The position numbers and the translations under genes were made by a program. From contig NC_088178.1 of NCBI RefSeq assembly GCF_028769735.1, positions 25,069,357 through 25,133,356 of the forward strand: DNA of 64,000 nt, written 5' to 3'. Shown in pieces: positions 21,101 through 36,100 of the stretch (the first letter of the stretch is position 1; every line of letters begins with the position of its first letter). The notes beneath the pieces were generated by a model. It searched no databases and was not told where the DNA came from. It worked only from the letters and a program-made list of their open reading frames with translations. The stretch is from Zonotrichia leucophrys gambelii (taxonomy: Eukaryota; Chordata; Aves; Passeriformes; Passerellidae).

Positions 21101-24100
21101 GAAAAAATAAGATGGGAAGTTGAGAATCAGATAGGAAGCTTTGATTTTCTCTGCAATTTAGCAATTTTTCATTTCCATTAAATCTTCAAATATGCAAATC
21201 CCTCATGATTTAATCTCAAAGATTTCACAATAGCTTTGGGTATTACTTACCTCCTCCTCTTTGGACAGTCTTTCATGTAGTGACCAATTTTTCCACAGAC
21301 ACGACAACATCTGTCATTGGGTGCCAATTCCCCATCTGTCAATACTTTTGAGTCAAAAAAGTATTCCTATCAAAACACATCAGACAGATAAAATCCATAA
21401 ACCATTCACTTACAATATAAACCATTCATTTACAAGACTGAAGAATGAAAGTCAAACTGTCAGCTTTCTTTTCTTATTGCTCCCTGAGTGTTACTGCTTC
21501 TGAGGTTATATCTTCCCCTAGACAATGGCAGCTTTCTCAGAGATATGGAGCAGTTTGGGCTGAAAAGGGCTATTTGGTCTTAGGGACAGAGGCTGAATTT
21601 GCAGAACAGCTTAGCCAGGCTCCAGCCTGCTGCCCACCTTTCACCTCCCCAAAGGCTTTTCAGAGCACCATTTTTCAGCATATGATCTATTTTGGTACCT
21701 GAGTCACTGCCTGTGTGCTTTCCAAAGCAGCCAATGTCCCTTCCCAGATGACAGGATTGATCCCTTTGGACAGAACTCAGCTCAGGTGGGAAACAGATGG
21801 AGCATCTGCACACTGACCTGCATCACTCCCCTCCCTGGGATTTGCTCAGGACAGCTGCAGTTCTGATGTGTGTCAGCACAAAGGCCCAGCTTACAGCCTC
21901 TGAGCAACAAATATTGTCAAAGTACTGAAACTGAGGTACAAACTCAGAAAAAACCCACAGATAAAGGAAGCAAATGGAAAAGAGAAGATAGGGAAGGATG
22001 AAGGGAATGAAAAGCTTTCAAAAGATTTTGAAGATCCTTTAGAAACTCAAGTTCTGTTAAAAGCCACTGGGAGAACAGTCCTGCAAATTGTTTTAGAAAA
22101 TGCCTTTCTAAGTTGATCTTTAAAATACTAATTACAGTATTTTATTTGTTCATATTAAAAAAAAATAGTTGTCTCTACACATCAATGACTGGACTAATTA
22201 TCTTTAGAATCTTTAAAATACTAATTACAGTAAAATACTTTAAAATACTAATTACAGTAAAATACTTTAAAATACTAATTACAGTATTTTATTTGTTCAT
22301 ATTAAAAAAAATAGTTGTCTCTACACATCAATGACTGGACCCTCTAGCACAGAGCAGTACTTTCACCAAAATGACATTGCATGAACACATTCCTAACCCT
22401 GACTCACGACACAAATTTTAGAGGTCAACTTGTCAAAAAAAAAAAAATCAATCATCATCCTTTTCCTTGTTTAAGCAGCAATCCTTACTATCTCCACCAA
22501 GTGGAAAACTAAAGAGAATGGAACTCTTGGATCTGTTTTCTTTATCTACAAGAAGAGCCACTAAGGTTCCTAGAGGCGTTTCTGGGTTTTACAGCCAAAT
22601 TTGCAGTTTTCTGCAATACTTTAACATCATACAGTGGGAGGTTTTATAAAAAACAAAACATAAATTAAGCTTACTTTCCCCAAACCAGCCAGTAATAGCC
22701 ATTGCCCATCCAACTACTTTCTTTTATATTCCAGGAGCCAAATGCTAAGCTATAAATTTCATGCAGACAAGGTATAATTACACATATTGTGCATACCAAA
22801 TGGATAAACATATACAAGAGATTTGCATCAATTCAATGGACAAAGAAAATGAAAAAACATACTAAAAATCCAGAGAACTTACAGCTTCTCTTCCAACAGC
22901 TGGGTAGAATGGGGTACCAAATAACTTTCTCCCATTGATAAATGCCTTCATTATGAAATTGGTCACTATTGGAGAAAGACAAAGTTATTGGATAAAAACA
23001 GAAAAGGCACAACTCACTGAATATTCATTATTAGCAGACATTAATAGCTTACTTTTCCTAGACACTCCAGCACCCAGATTATGATTCAAGTCAAAAGGAT
23101 CTGCAAAAAGAAGGGAGAAAAAAAATCAGAGCTGGAACAGCATCTGGGGCTGCTGCAACAGAATTTTTCATTTTAATGCAGAGAATTCCATTTTAAATGC
23201 ATTCACAGAGCAGATGATAGCAAAGCAATGCTGAAAGTTTTAAAATTGTTAGGTTAATCAACCATAATAACAGTAAGAAGAACAATTCACTGACACGTAG
23301 TAGAAGTTATCAATTTTGTGAGCTGCAGGACTTGCAAGCAATGCTTCTTTTTGAAACAGTGACTGTGGTTTCCTCACATAAAGATCCTCTCAAGCAACAG
23401 AGTTTCCTACTCCTGATGAATGGAGACTCAATTCAGCAGGAGTACCTTCAATGGCAATACACTTGGAGGTCCACTGCTTCTCAAAGGTGGTCAACAGCTT
23501 CTTCTGCCGGATGCTGATCACGTATTCCTTGAAGTCAAACTCCTCCGTGTAGAACCTCAGCAGCCCCAGCCAGAGCTCCCCAAGAGACTCAGTGTTCTTC
23601 CCCAGGGAAGGGAGACGCTTCTTCTGCATGCAGGGCAAGAAATTTATTCAGCTACAGAATTTATTCAGCTACAGCTGTTCAGAAATTTACTGCAGCACTG
23701 CTTCTCCTCAAACATCTCTCTAATTACAAGTTCGTTTACTACGAATGGTATTAAACCAAATGGTTTCTTTTGGTTAAAGTAAGGTTAAATCATTACAGTT
23801 AAGACTAAACCTGGATTATTTTTAAAAGTAACAAGTATTTTTCCTGATTTATGTTATTTAGAAATTATTTAAAATAAACCAAGCAAAAGTAGAAATTCCT
23901 TTTAGCAAAACAGGACTCAGTTGGGAAGCTGCAATATTATGGATATGGAAATTTAATTAAACAATAAAATTATTACTTTTCCTGAAAAGCAAGGTTTAAA
24001 TTTTAGTTAGTCTTCTGGATTTAAAATATTACCAATTCTTCCATGTCATCAAAGAAAAAGGCATTCCATCCATCCACCATTCTTTGTGGAATCTGTTTGC

Positions 24101-27100
24101 CATCAAATATCTGCCAGAATAGAGAATGACAGTTACTGCTCTAATTCAAAGTTGCTGTAAAATACTTGCAGTTCTTTTGGTAAAAAAATCATATAAAAAT
24201 ATAAATACTTTAATTTTAACAACTACTTCTTATACAGACAGAATTTCCCATTGGTAAAAAGTCTGAAAGACTTTTTGCATTGTTGCTGTACCTCTCAAAA
24301 TATTTGGATGTTTCATTTTTACTTGTTCCTTGCAACTAAGAAAACATGACTGAATTATCTTGTCAAGATTCCAACATCTCTCTAGTCCACAGATTCTCTA
24401 AGGAGACTTTATGGGACTTCTATTACATTTTGACTTTAGCACAGCCAAGAGGAAATTCCACTGTTATTTAAATGCACTCTCGGGGTAGCAGTAAAATAAA
24501 AACCCCCAACCACTACTAAAGTATCAGATACTAAAGATCAGCAAGAAAGTCTCAACTGCAATGCTTAAGCCAATTTCCCTCTTGCACAAAGAAACCAAAA
24601 GAGGCAGAAAGGGATAATTTTCAGAGGTACTTGGGAGTTCCAGAGTGTATCCAGGAAGAGGCAGAATAGCTGAATAATTATATTCTCCCCACCCATACCA
24701 CGGGGGTGCAGAACATTGTTTTCCTAGTAAAATCTCCTGGTACCTATGAAATATTTCTTTAAATTATCTTATTTTACCCTCATCAAATAATAAAATAAAC
24801 TTCTTCTCTTACAGATAAAGTGTTGAGCAATAAATAATGCTTCTGACAATAACTGGTTGAAGAACTGGACTCACATTTCAAGAGCATCTGGTGCAGTCTC
24901 GTAATTACAATTCCCTTCTCTCCATACCACCTGCCAATTTTTTTCTATCCTGTTCAGCATATAAATATCACCATAAGACCAAAATCCCAAAGTAAATGTA
25001 ATAGCAGAACTTAGGCACAACAGACTCCCAGGTCTGATCTAATTTTCTTGGTCAGTTTTACCTACTAAAACCAAGAGGGAGTTAAGAACCTGCTGATTAG
25101 AAGGGCCCCATATTTCATTTATCCCCTCTGATCCTAAAATCCCAGACTTCTCATATTTGGCTTGAAGAAAAAGTGCATCTATTTTCATAACCTCATTTTC
25201 TGAACCTACCTCCTGAAGAACTGGAATAACTGGTGGATTTCTCTGCTGCAGAAAGTACAAAACCATAAGAATATAGGCATACGAAGACAGACTACCACGG
25301 GATGCATCACCAATATCGCAGCGCTGAAAAAATACATTTTAAACAAAATGCTGAATATACATTTCACTGTTCAAGACTAACAACTGTGTCAGAGAGCAAA
25401 CAGAAACCCCATAAGTAACAGCAAATTCATTCACCTCATAATTAAAAATTGTTTTATGAAGCCTGAAAAATAAATACACCCAAGAGTCAACTGCCATCTG
25501 GCAAATCCATAGCATAATTTGTCTAACATAAAAACAGAAAAGCTTTTCATAGCCAAAATACTTTAAAAAAAAATTTATAATGTGCCAAACTGAAAAAAAA
25601 CCCCAAATCTAGACTCCCAAAACATAAATCCCAGGTTTCAATACCATGAAATTTAATTTTCCTTAGAAACAGCTCTTGCAGCATGAGTTATGATTCCTTA
25701 TTACTTTGGTTCCCCATCCCTTTAAAAAAATAGTTCATTAACAGCAAATATTTCCAGGTTGCACTGGCAGTGCAGGCCACATGTGGCATTTTGCTAGCAA
25801 ACACACACATACCTAATTAAAGCACGGTGCAGCCTGCACAACACAGCACAAAACAAACACCCCTGACCAAGCCAGGGAGTTGGAGCCAGATGAGCTCAAG
25901 GTCCCTTCCAACCCAAGCCTTTCTGTGACTTTGATCAGTGAATCACCTCACTATGCTTCAGTATCTCATTACAGTACAACCTTTCCACAGCACCTGCTTC
26001 TAAGCTATCCTGTGTTTCCTATGTGTGTCATATCAAACAAGGCATTTTTAACCTCCTAGGGCTGGAAAAACCAGGGATTCGTAAATTACTTTCACATTAG
26101 CAGCAGCAGTGACAGCTGTTCCTGGGTTTTCTGCCAATGCAAACAGAGCAGGAGGCATTTTGCTTAAAAACAGAGTATTTGTATAGCTACAAAGACACTT
26201 CCATACATTTACATTCAGGAGTGTATATCCCACAACTTGCATATTTCTTCTTTGCAGTAGTATGTTTAGAACATGCACAATAGAATGCAATGCTACCAAA
26301 AAATGTAAGATTCATTATTATCAATACAAGGCATTTTTAATTTGGACACAGAAGAGATGTGGCAATATTGTGCACTACTGTGACCACATCAAGAAAAAAA
26401 TCATTGCTAGTCTCAGTGACAGTATAATGAACGTGTCCATTCCATTCTGGCACAAAGTTATTTTATTCATCTTGATGTATTTTATTACATGAACATCTGG
26501 TAGCATGATTCACCATCTCTATAAGCCATTTTTTATTTGCCCCAGTTCCACTAAGCTTTCTTTGGATATGCTGTATTTAATACTGCAACTTGAATAAAAA
26601 GCAATGCCACGTTTCAATTACCAAAGGCTGTATAATACAAAATTTTGACAGAATATCATAACAAAAGATGCAGGAGATCTGAAATTTCCAAACTCCTCAA
26701 GTCAAGTAAGTATATGTCCTAGGCACATTGAGACTCAGGCATTCATTCATCACCCCATACCTACCTATTCCTGACTTTTATACTAATTCAAACAAGGCAA
26801 GTGTGCCAGAAGAAAGCAGCAGTAATCTCTGGGCTGGCCACAGATATGAAATCTTGGGAAACTCATGCACATCCACATGCCCCTACATCTTACAGTTACC
26901 AATTTTTCCAGTTTTGCTTGGGGTTTGGGTGGGATTTTTGTTTGTTATAATTGAAGCTGGTTTGAAATGGAAGAAAAAAAGGGAAGTTTTCCTCTCATCA
27001 GCTTTCTCTTACACAGAAATCTTCCAACAGATAGCAGAAGGTACCAGGATTTGATTTTGACACACACAGTCTGATGGAGCACAGTAAGCTTAGGAAAGTG

Positions 27101-30100
27101 CACTTCATATCAACAGCATTCTACTGTCTCCATTCCAGTTGGTATTGGCAAAAAGCAAACTCAGTGGCTGCAGCAGAAAACAGTGTATTGTACAAATAAT
27201 ACCTTCTTTTTATATTACCTTTGCAAAAACTTTCATTGTGTAGCCCAGATATTGCACCCTAGGATCAATAGCTGCGTAGGTAGCCAGCATCCTTGTGTTA
27301 TGCTGTGCCTGGAAAAATGGAAAAAAAAAATTAAACTGCTGTCAGGGTGAGCCAATTATGTAAGAAATTGTGCAATTTCACAGTGTCAGGTGAAAGCTGG
27401 AGTGAGCTGTATTATTCCTGATGGCACACAGGCCATCATGGTGGATATGAACAAGATTTCCTGTGCTGTACCCTGCTCTGCCATCAGGTCACACACAGCT
27501 ACCTGGGTCAGGCTGAGGGTGTGGGCCACTGAATGTAAATAATGTAGAAGAAAAACACAAACACTCAAAAGCATTTCCATTCTGGTTTCAAAATTATTCC
27601 CTCAAATGGTTATTTGGTATGATAGAAAGAATGAAAAGCTTTCTTTGAACACAAAAGGACACAAGCAGATGCTCACCAGTGTATTGTACAAACTGATATC
27701 TCCTTCCAAGCCACTCCGCCTGTGCTCAAACTTTACTATAGGCACTTTGGCTGTAGTTATAGGCAAGATGTTCCTCAAACCTGGGGAAGCAACACTTTAG
27801 TACATAAAACATTTCCATTAACAACATTTATAGAAAATCTAACTTCAAAACAAATAATAATTTAAAGCACCTACCTGGATGCTTCTTAAGAACTTTTGCC
27901 AAACCTTCTATTATTTCTTTACAGTTTAATTTCTAGGAAAAACAAAGATCACAGCTTCAGATGTTAAAACATGGATCCTATTCCAACAAACACATTTACA
28001 ATCACATATATTTCATAGATGAAAAGTCTATGTACCAATCATTTTTGAAATGTCAAAAAAGGAGCAAGCATTAAGCCAGCACATGAATTTACACAAACTC
28101 ACATGCTCTTGGTGGACATTTATATCACACTGTGTGTCCATAAGGCATTAAAAGTAAAATAGGCTGGATCTTGCTTCAGCTGTGCAGAGTGCAACAAGCA
28201 AATCCTACCTTTCCTGTGTACAGAAATCTTAACTGAATTAAAAAACCTTACAGAATCTTTGAATGTAAAATAGCAGATTTTATCCATTTCAAAACTCTTA
28301 CCTCTGCATTTTCATGACCTTCCAATGTCATGCAGATATCTAGATCACTGTCCCGAAACCCAAATCCATTTTTTGAGGAGCCAAATAAGCAAAGCCTAGC
28401 TTTGTCTGATCAAAAGAATAGACAAGAAAAAGTTAATTCTTTTACAGTTGAATGGTAAGTGCTTAGTATAAAATATTGTTTAACTGCAATGTGCAGGTGC
28501 CCATAAAAATGAGCTTAAAGAGAGAACTTACACTGTCACTTCAAAGACTTCAGCTTTGATAAAGGAGGAAGCACAACACTTCAGAAGTTATTTACAGAAA
28601 GCAAGGCAGGATAAAGACTTATTTTATACATTTTTTTATGACTGAAGTACAGTTTCCATAATCATTAAATGGCATCTCTAAATGGGGTGCAATGTTTTGT
28701 GGTATGCAACTGCATTTTCCTGCTTTTAATAAATCAAAATAATGTGCAAACCCAGTCACCAGTACAGCTTTATCCCACAGATAAGACAGAGCTACTCCTA
28801 TGGTAGCCAAAGTAATATTTCTGAAATTCCATTCAGAGTTTATCTAGGTTGCATATTTCTCCTATGACTGGGTAAATTTGGTCAATGAGTTTTTGTAATT
28901 ATAACATATTCTTCAAGAAGACACAAGCAGCAAGATTACAATACTTTATGGAACATTCTTTCCCAATTGCTTTGTTTACATTTTTGTTTGAAACATGATA
29001 TTACTAAGTATTTTCATTCTTGGATGGCAAAACTATGTTAAAACAAATTCTTTCCTAACTGCAAAGAAAGCATTAATTTCAGTTGAACAGATCAATGTAA
29101 AGAAAATAGATCTAACACTTACTCACAGCTTTTTTTCCTAAACTTTAACAGAACTGGAAACCTTAAGTCTTTCAAGGCTTTGTAACAGGTCTCAATCCTC
29201 AGCTGCTGCCAGGAAGTGGAGGCACAGCCAATGGACAGAATTCCCAATTCCTTGATCACAGGTCAGCTACAGCAGAACAGCCTTCCATGGACTGGAATTC
29301 AGGAGACCTGGCTTTGGTACCTGGCTCTAGCACTGTTTTACACCTCCTATAAAAAAATCCCTTAGCATCTCTGTGCCTTCCATCCCTGTAGTAAGACATT
29401 TTTGCTGTTTTTATGTAAGGGATGTGAAGATAAACTCATTAGGATTTCTAAGATACTCAAGCAGTGGTGACTAGGCAACAAAAGTCCTTGGCCCACAACC
29501 AAAGCTAACACTAAACCCAACCAAACTTTCTTCTTGGCCTGACTGGAGCAGTCCTGTGCTTGCATTATTGCACTATTGCTCTGGCAGCTCTTCCTCCACT
29601 CTAGGGACATTTCCATGGAATAGCAAGAAGGGATGTTCAATGTTGAAGTCTGCAAGACAGCTTTACAAATGGAAGGAAAAGAGATGTCCCTGCTTCAAGC
29701 AAGGAAAATAAAATGAGATAAACCACATCTTTATGCTCTGGACAACATGAGTGAAGAAAGCACTCTCAAGAATCACTACCTAAGGTTACATACCATTATA
29801 CTCTTTTCGAATAAATCTCTCCAAACTTGCCAGGATTTGTTCTCTGTTTTGTTGCTCAGATAAAGGAGGGGATAATTCATCTAAGTAAAAACAAATTAAA
29901 ACACAGTCAGACGTGACATTCAGCACCTCAAGAATTGTTTTCAGCTAATTAAAAGATTGGATGGGGGTTTTTTTTGTTGTTGTTGTGCTTGCTTTGCTTA
30001 AATCTGTGGCTTTCTTTTTATTTCAAAACATCCAGTTTTTCAACCACAAAGTGTCCAGGTGGGCACCTGGCATCCAGCCAAGGTTAACCCACAACAGCAC

Positions 30101-33100
30101 CCTCAAAAGATGCCACAGAATTCAATAAGCACAAAAATTAGTTTTGCCCAGAGCCTGATTCCTGGGAACACCAGTAGCTTTTTACACACTTGGTGAAAAA
30201 TCCCATATAACATCAGTTTCTCAAATCTGTTATAAGTTATCACAGCCATGGATTATCTGAAAATTAAAATGCTGATCCATTTGTAGCCTAGGGCACCTGG
30301 AAGAGCTTCTTCCTACTGAATTGTGAATAATTGTATATAGGTAATTTAACCCAAGAGTTTTTAATTCTTCCAGGTTACAGATCATAGTATAAAGTGGAGC
30401 ACAAACACTTTTTGAACTTACCAAAACATCTTTTACACACTATGTCAAGTATTTCCCGAAATCTGTCTGTCATTGGTGGTAGTGGTTTCAGATCAATTTT
30501 CTTGAAATCCTCTGGGCAATCATTTTTGGAATGTCCATCCCGTTTGCAGATGCTGCATACTATAGTTGGTGGCTTTTTGGGGAGAAAAAAAAGGAAAATT
30601 CTATTTGTGCACTGAAGACAGTTCAGCAGACCTAACATTTCCAAGCAACCAAGAACATTTGACATATGAACAATAACAGAGCCTCTACAAAGAGCAGAAC
30701 ACCTCTCAACAAGCTGCATTTACTTCTCACAGTGCCTAGAAGCACCTGGAAATTCTACAAGAAAGTAGGAGAGGAAAGGCACAAATAACCCACAAATAAC
30801 CAGAAAGAAATCCAGATTTTTTTGTGTGGACATCAAAAAGCTTAAGATGAAGGAAACAGACTATTTAATGCAAATGTCACACAGTGTGATGTTTCCTGAA
30901 TAACAGGTACTCAACAAAGGCCAGAGCTCCCACCCATACCCCAGACTGAAACAATCACTGTGGGAATCCCACCATCCTTCCACTCTTACATTTAATGACT
31001 TCAAACTAATGATCCATGACCAGCACTGCTTACCTTTCCTGAAGTAAAAATAAACTTATCAAACACATAATGCATTTCTTCTGTTGAGAGTCTGCCTTCC
31101 TCTTTGAGATCCTGGGTTTCCAGCACTGCTTTGCAGCTGGCCGAGGTAGCTGGGGTGCCAGTGCACTTTGGAGACGACTCCAGTACCAAACTCTGCCTGC
31201 TTTCAGCATCAGAAAACTCATTACTGGAATTTGTGTCATCAGGCTGATGTGCACTGCAGTTACAGTGGTGGCTGAGCTCCTCCTCAGTTAGACACACTGA
31301 AATTTCTAAATCATCTCTCTCTTTAGGTGATTTTTCCTTTAATTCACAGCATTCATTGGAAATAAGGGGTAAAGCTTCTTCTTTGTCTTCATCATAGCTA
31401 GAGTCCAATGTTGAAAGTAGCAAAGGGTCCATGTTCTGGGAAGTACATCTTTTGGCTACAGCTTCTACCACTGTATTACATTCAACTTCATTCTCTGCTA
31501 TGTCACATCCACTTTCTGTAACTTCTTTATCTACAACATTTTCCCCTTGTGGAAGGCAACAGTTTGCTACAGGCTCTTCAGATCTTGTGGATTTCTTATT
31601 ATTCATTTTCCCTTTTTCTTTTTTCTTGGTATCTGGCTTGGATTTAATCCCATCTTTACTTTGTGGGCATGCAAAATATTTATATGCTGTCCTAAATCGC
31701 TCCAGGATGTACTCAAATACCATCTGGCTATTTAGACTTCGTGCAACATTCCTCTTTAGTGCAAAAGGATCTGGGAAGAAAAAGAACAATTTAATTAGTA
31801 ATCTTTAACTTCCACATTTCACAAAGCAGCTGAAATCCCTAAGTTTTTACAGGGCAGTTAAGGAGGTTCTTATACTAAAATCCAGAATTGTATGTGGATA
31901 TACTTAGAGAATGAAGACCCACAAGTTTTTTCAAAATTCTTCCATACAAAACATATCCAAGTGCAGCCATGAATGACTGACTATCATAAACAATTCTAAA
32001 CAGTGCTACTCAAAAAGAAAACCATGGGTATATTGCAACATTACATTATGGCCAATTTCTAAACTAGAAATTATAATAAACAAAGGCAAAATAAATAGAT
32101 GCCAGCCAGAACCTATTTCCTCCACTGAAGAAGGATTTTCATTTCCCTTAAGAAATTCATTTGTCTAAGAGTAACATTGAGAATGTAAGGATTGTATGAA
32201 CCAATCTCACCAGGATCCATTCTTAGGCCTTCCTAACGATTTCTAGATCAAACATGCTTTCCAAGCAAAAAGAGCTCCTGCATAGTTGCTATAAGTTTGC
32301 CTGGAAGATAGTACCAAACTGAGATTCTGTTACTTCATAACATCAGCTACAAACTCAACATTGGAAAAAAGAAAAAAGGCAAAAATGAGAAGTAAAAAAA
32401 CATAAAGCAAACAACACAATTAGCCCAATAACAGCAGGTGTCAGAACCAGAATGCAATCTGGTTTTTTTGAAATTATTTCTCATTTCTTCCTCAATGATT
32501 TGTCCTGACACCTTACATCCCACATGTTGAATAAACACTTCCTTACTTTTTCTACACTCTAGCTAAAAGTAATTGAAGAAAAGAATTGGGAGAGGAAATT
32601 AAAAGTCACAGGAGTGATCTCAACATCCACTACTCAACCTGTGCCTCGAGAATTCATTGCTTATCTGTTCTACTTTCCTTCTTACTCTTCTTGTACCTTA
32701 TTGACTCATCCTTCAATGTACCTCTGCACCTCATTCTCTGTCTGTATGATTCTCTTTGTCCTCTCCATCGCCTCAAGTGTTACAGATAAGCCACTTCAGC
32801 AACATCTCTAGAAAGTGTTCAAAAGTCATTATTCATGCTTTTATAAAAATATCACCTTACACGGTTTCTTAGTCTTCCTCAAATACCCAATTTCTCTATT
32901 CTTAAGGTCAATTCAGAATGCCACATATTGATCTGTAACTCAATGACTTTCCCTGCTCTTTAGACAGAGAAAACTTGTGTTTAAAGAGACTAAACAGCTG
33001 ACAAAATATATATTTAAAAGACTTATTGTCCAGATCCTTGTAACACATTTGCAAGTTAAGCAAATAAAGATGCTAAGGCAGGATGACTACAGAAGTGGGA

Positions 33101-36100
33101 AGGGACCAGCCTACCTTCAATGGCTATTCGCCTCTTGGGCCAGTTTTTATTCTCTCTGGTTAAGAGCTCTTGTACCCGTATGCTGATGACATATTCCTCC
33201 AAAGCAAACTCCAGTGTGTAAAACTTCAAAAGTTCCAACCACAGTTGCCCCAGTGAAACTTGGTGAGGGGTTTTGAATGCTAAGAGAGACTGAAAAACAT
33301 GGACACAAGTGCTCAACTGCAATAAGAAATTAATATTCCCTTTTTTTTTTTTGTCCTGATCCATCCAACATCAATGTTTAAAAATTATAGGGATAAGAGA
33401 TAGCAAATGGTTTTCAATTAGATAAAGTCAGGACTTACAATTCCATGTTTCTCTTTCGCATTGCTTTGGTTGTCCACTTCTGAGCTCGTTGCCTTCTTGC
33501 CACCACCTTTTTGTTGTTCAACTTTAGCTTTGCTTTCTGCTCCAACAGAGTTTTTTGCTGCACCATTTGTGGGTGGTTTGTACTCCCACCTTACAAATTC
33601 TTCATCTTCCACCCCTTTCAGCTGGTGGTCATCTGGCCTCTTTGAATCAAAGCCTTCAATCTAATAACAATTAAAGTGACTCTGAAACAAGACTGTCTAT
33701 AACACATACAACCAACAGTTTTCAGCAAATGTAACACTGACTACTGTGGTATATTCATACCCCTGACAGGATTAACAGATGTCAGAGACAGAAATTCAGA
33801 GAAATAAAGAGGAAAATAATTGCCTTTTCTCCAAAACACAGATGACACAACTATACAGCCTGCTACAAGTGCCTTTTTAAAAAGTCTTCAGAATCATCAA
33901 GCATCATCTGCATGAGCATGAAGTACCAATGCATTTCATTTATCATTTTCTTTGGCAATCAAATTCTGCATTTTTATGAGGTTGCAGAACACAGAAATAA
34001 TGCCAACAATTTAATAATGAAGTACCAAATCACTTACCCAATTGCCCAAATAGGACGGTAAAATACGCGGTTTTCTTTGTTGAAGAAAAAATATCACCAT
34101 TAAGGCAAAGGAATAGGAGGGAATTCCACCTTCAGCCTGACAGTCAATGTGACAGAGCTGTAAGAGAAAAATAATTTCTTTTCTGATGTAACACCAGAAT
34201 TTTAGTTTACAATCTATTACAAAAGGACAAATACTAAAGAAATGTGAGAAACATACCAGAGTGAAATACAAAATGCTGTATCTCAGAAAGTGCAGTGGTC
34301 ATGCCATGTCACGTACAGACAGAATACAAACTAGCAATTCACACGGTGCATTAAGGAACACTATCTTATCATATATTATTCTTTCCAGTTTCACCACATT
34401 TTGTGATTGTGGGACATATTTATGCTGCCATGTAGAAGCTCAGTCAAGGCTGAAATGTGCTATTGTACAGTGGCATCTCACACATGGAGGTGGGGTAAAG
34501 CATGAAGTCCTTTCCACAAACATTCATGGTACATTACACAGCACAGTGTACACAGTGCTTAGGCAGCAGTATTGAGGATATTTCAGTAACTTACTCTGGC
34601 CCAGTAGCGGAAAGCCAAAACCAAGGGGATCAGGACAGGCTCCAGTTTACCAAGTGCAGCCAGCAGGTCAGTTGTAAGGCAAGCCACGTCATTCCTAGCA
34701 CTCACTTTGCATGTCAAACCACTGCAATCACAATGCAGAACAGATAAAGGGTTATCACTGTGTGGTGGGGCATCACACCCCCTGAAATAAAAACATCCAT
34801 CAGGGTCTCCCTATGTAAGAACCTGGATTTTTTAACAAAAAGCTACAGAATGTAATTGCATTTTCTCTACTATTAGCTTACTGACTGCATCTAGAACTTA
34901 CAGAATATCACTACAGTGAAGAATACAAAACAGTATTAAGAATTTGCTCTTAAGTTCTGCCATTACTTGATTACGTTATCTTGCATAATTCAATTACCAA
35001 ATATACTGTCTACATTCCAAACACTTAAACAAACTAATAAATTAATTAATACTCCAGACCTGCTGCCCATTAAGAGTTACATTAAGGTAAACCCACAAAA
35101 CAGCTTCTCTAAAACCTTTCCTTTAGCTTCTAGAACAATTATTTCTACTCTGTTACAAATACAGGGAAAGACAAGCCCACTCTTGTTGCATTTACTTCCC
35201 CAGAGTTTCAGTCCATACCTCTGGCCAGTCAAGAAATCATGTTTCATTTTGGAGGTTGCTACGTCTTAGGAATTTACTGAAACTGTCAGATGATGTGTCC
35301 TTTCTGGCAACGTGCATCTTATAAAATGCTTTTAAAGCCTTGGCTTAAAACTGCTGGCAACAATTTTAAATAACTGAAAACCACTCCACTTTTCCCCCAG
35401 TTAACTAAAAGGTAATGTCAGATTCCTACAGCCAGTGAGTTCTGTGTAGCACAAAAACAAAAGTAACTTTCTTTCTAGGTTACATTTCTGTGTATGAGCA
35501 ATTCACTTTTAATACAAATGTTAGCTGAATGTTACAGTAATACTTCTTGTCAGGAGTGCAGGCAAGCACCTAGTATGAACAAGCATAGTAGCTCATTAAA
35601 AACCTTTTTCAGTCACAAATACCTTTTAACATCTTTGCAAAAGACAACAGGAACTTTGGCATGGAAATCCGACTCCACATCTGAGTAGACAGCTAAGCAA
35701 TGAAGGAGAAAAAAAACACTTTGTTTCAAAGTTTCTTACAGTTTTCCCAATTCTGTCTTTAAAATTATTATATTTATGTAACAATTCAAATTAAGTGCTG
35801 CATAGCTAAGCAGCACCAATATTTTCTGGTTACTTTTGATGCTCACCACCAGTATGAGGCAGTCAGGCTGTGCTCCTGACAGAACCATGAGCCTACAAGT
35901 TTTAGAAGTCTTGGAACAGCTCTCATGTACACATGCAAGTGGAAAGCAGCTTTTGAGTTTACTGCCTAAAATTCATCATACAAAAAGTTAAAACTTTTTG
36001 CTCTGGCATCTGGCACTACTGCCCCAACTTGAACTGGAGCATTCTCTTGCTGCAGCTTCTCATCTCTCATTCACACAAGCACTGGTGTTCATAAAAATCA

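Noticed and set aside
35681..35692. TUT4 exon 8 starting at the inner acceptor (ATGTGG)
   Set aside because: It would drop four residues relative to the mammalian spacing. The outer acceptor has a stronger pyrimidine tract and restores the exact length, so it was preferred; the inner one may be a minor variant.
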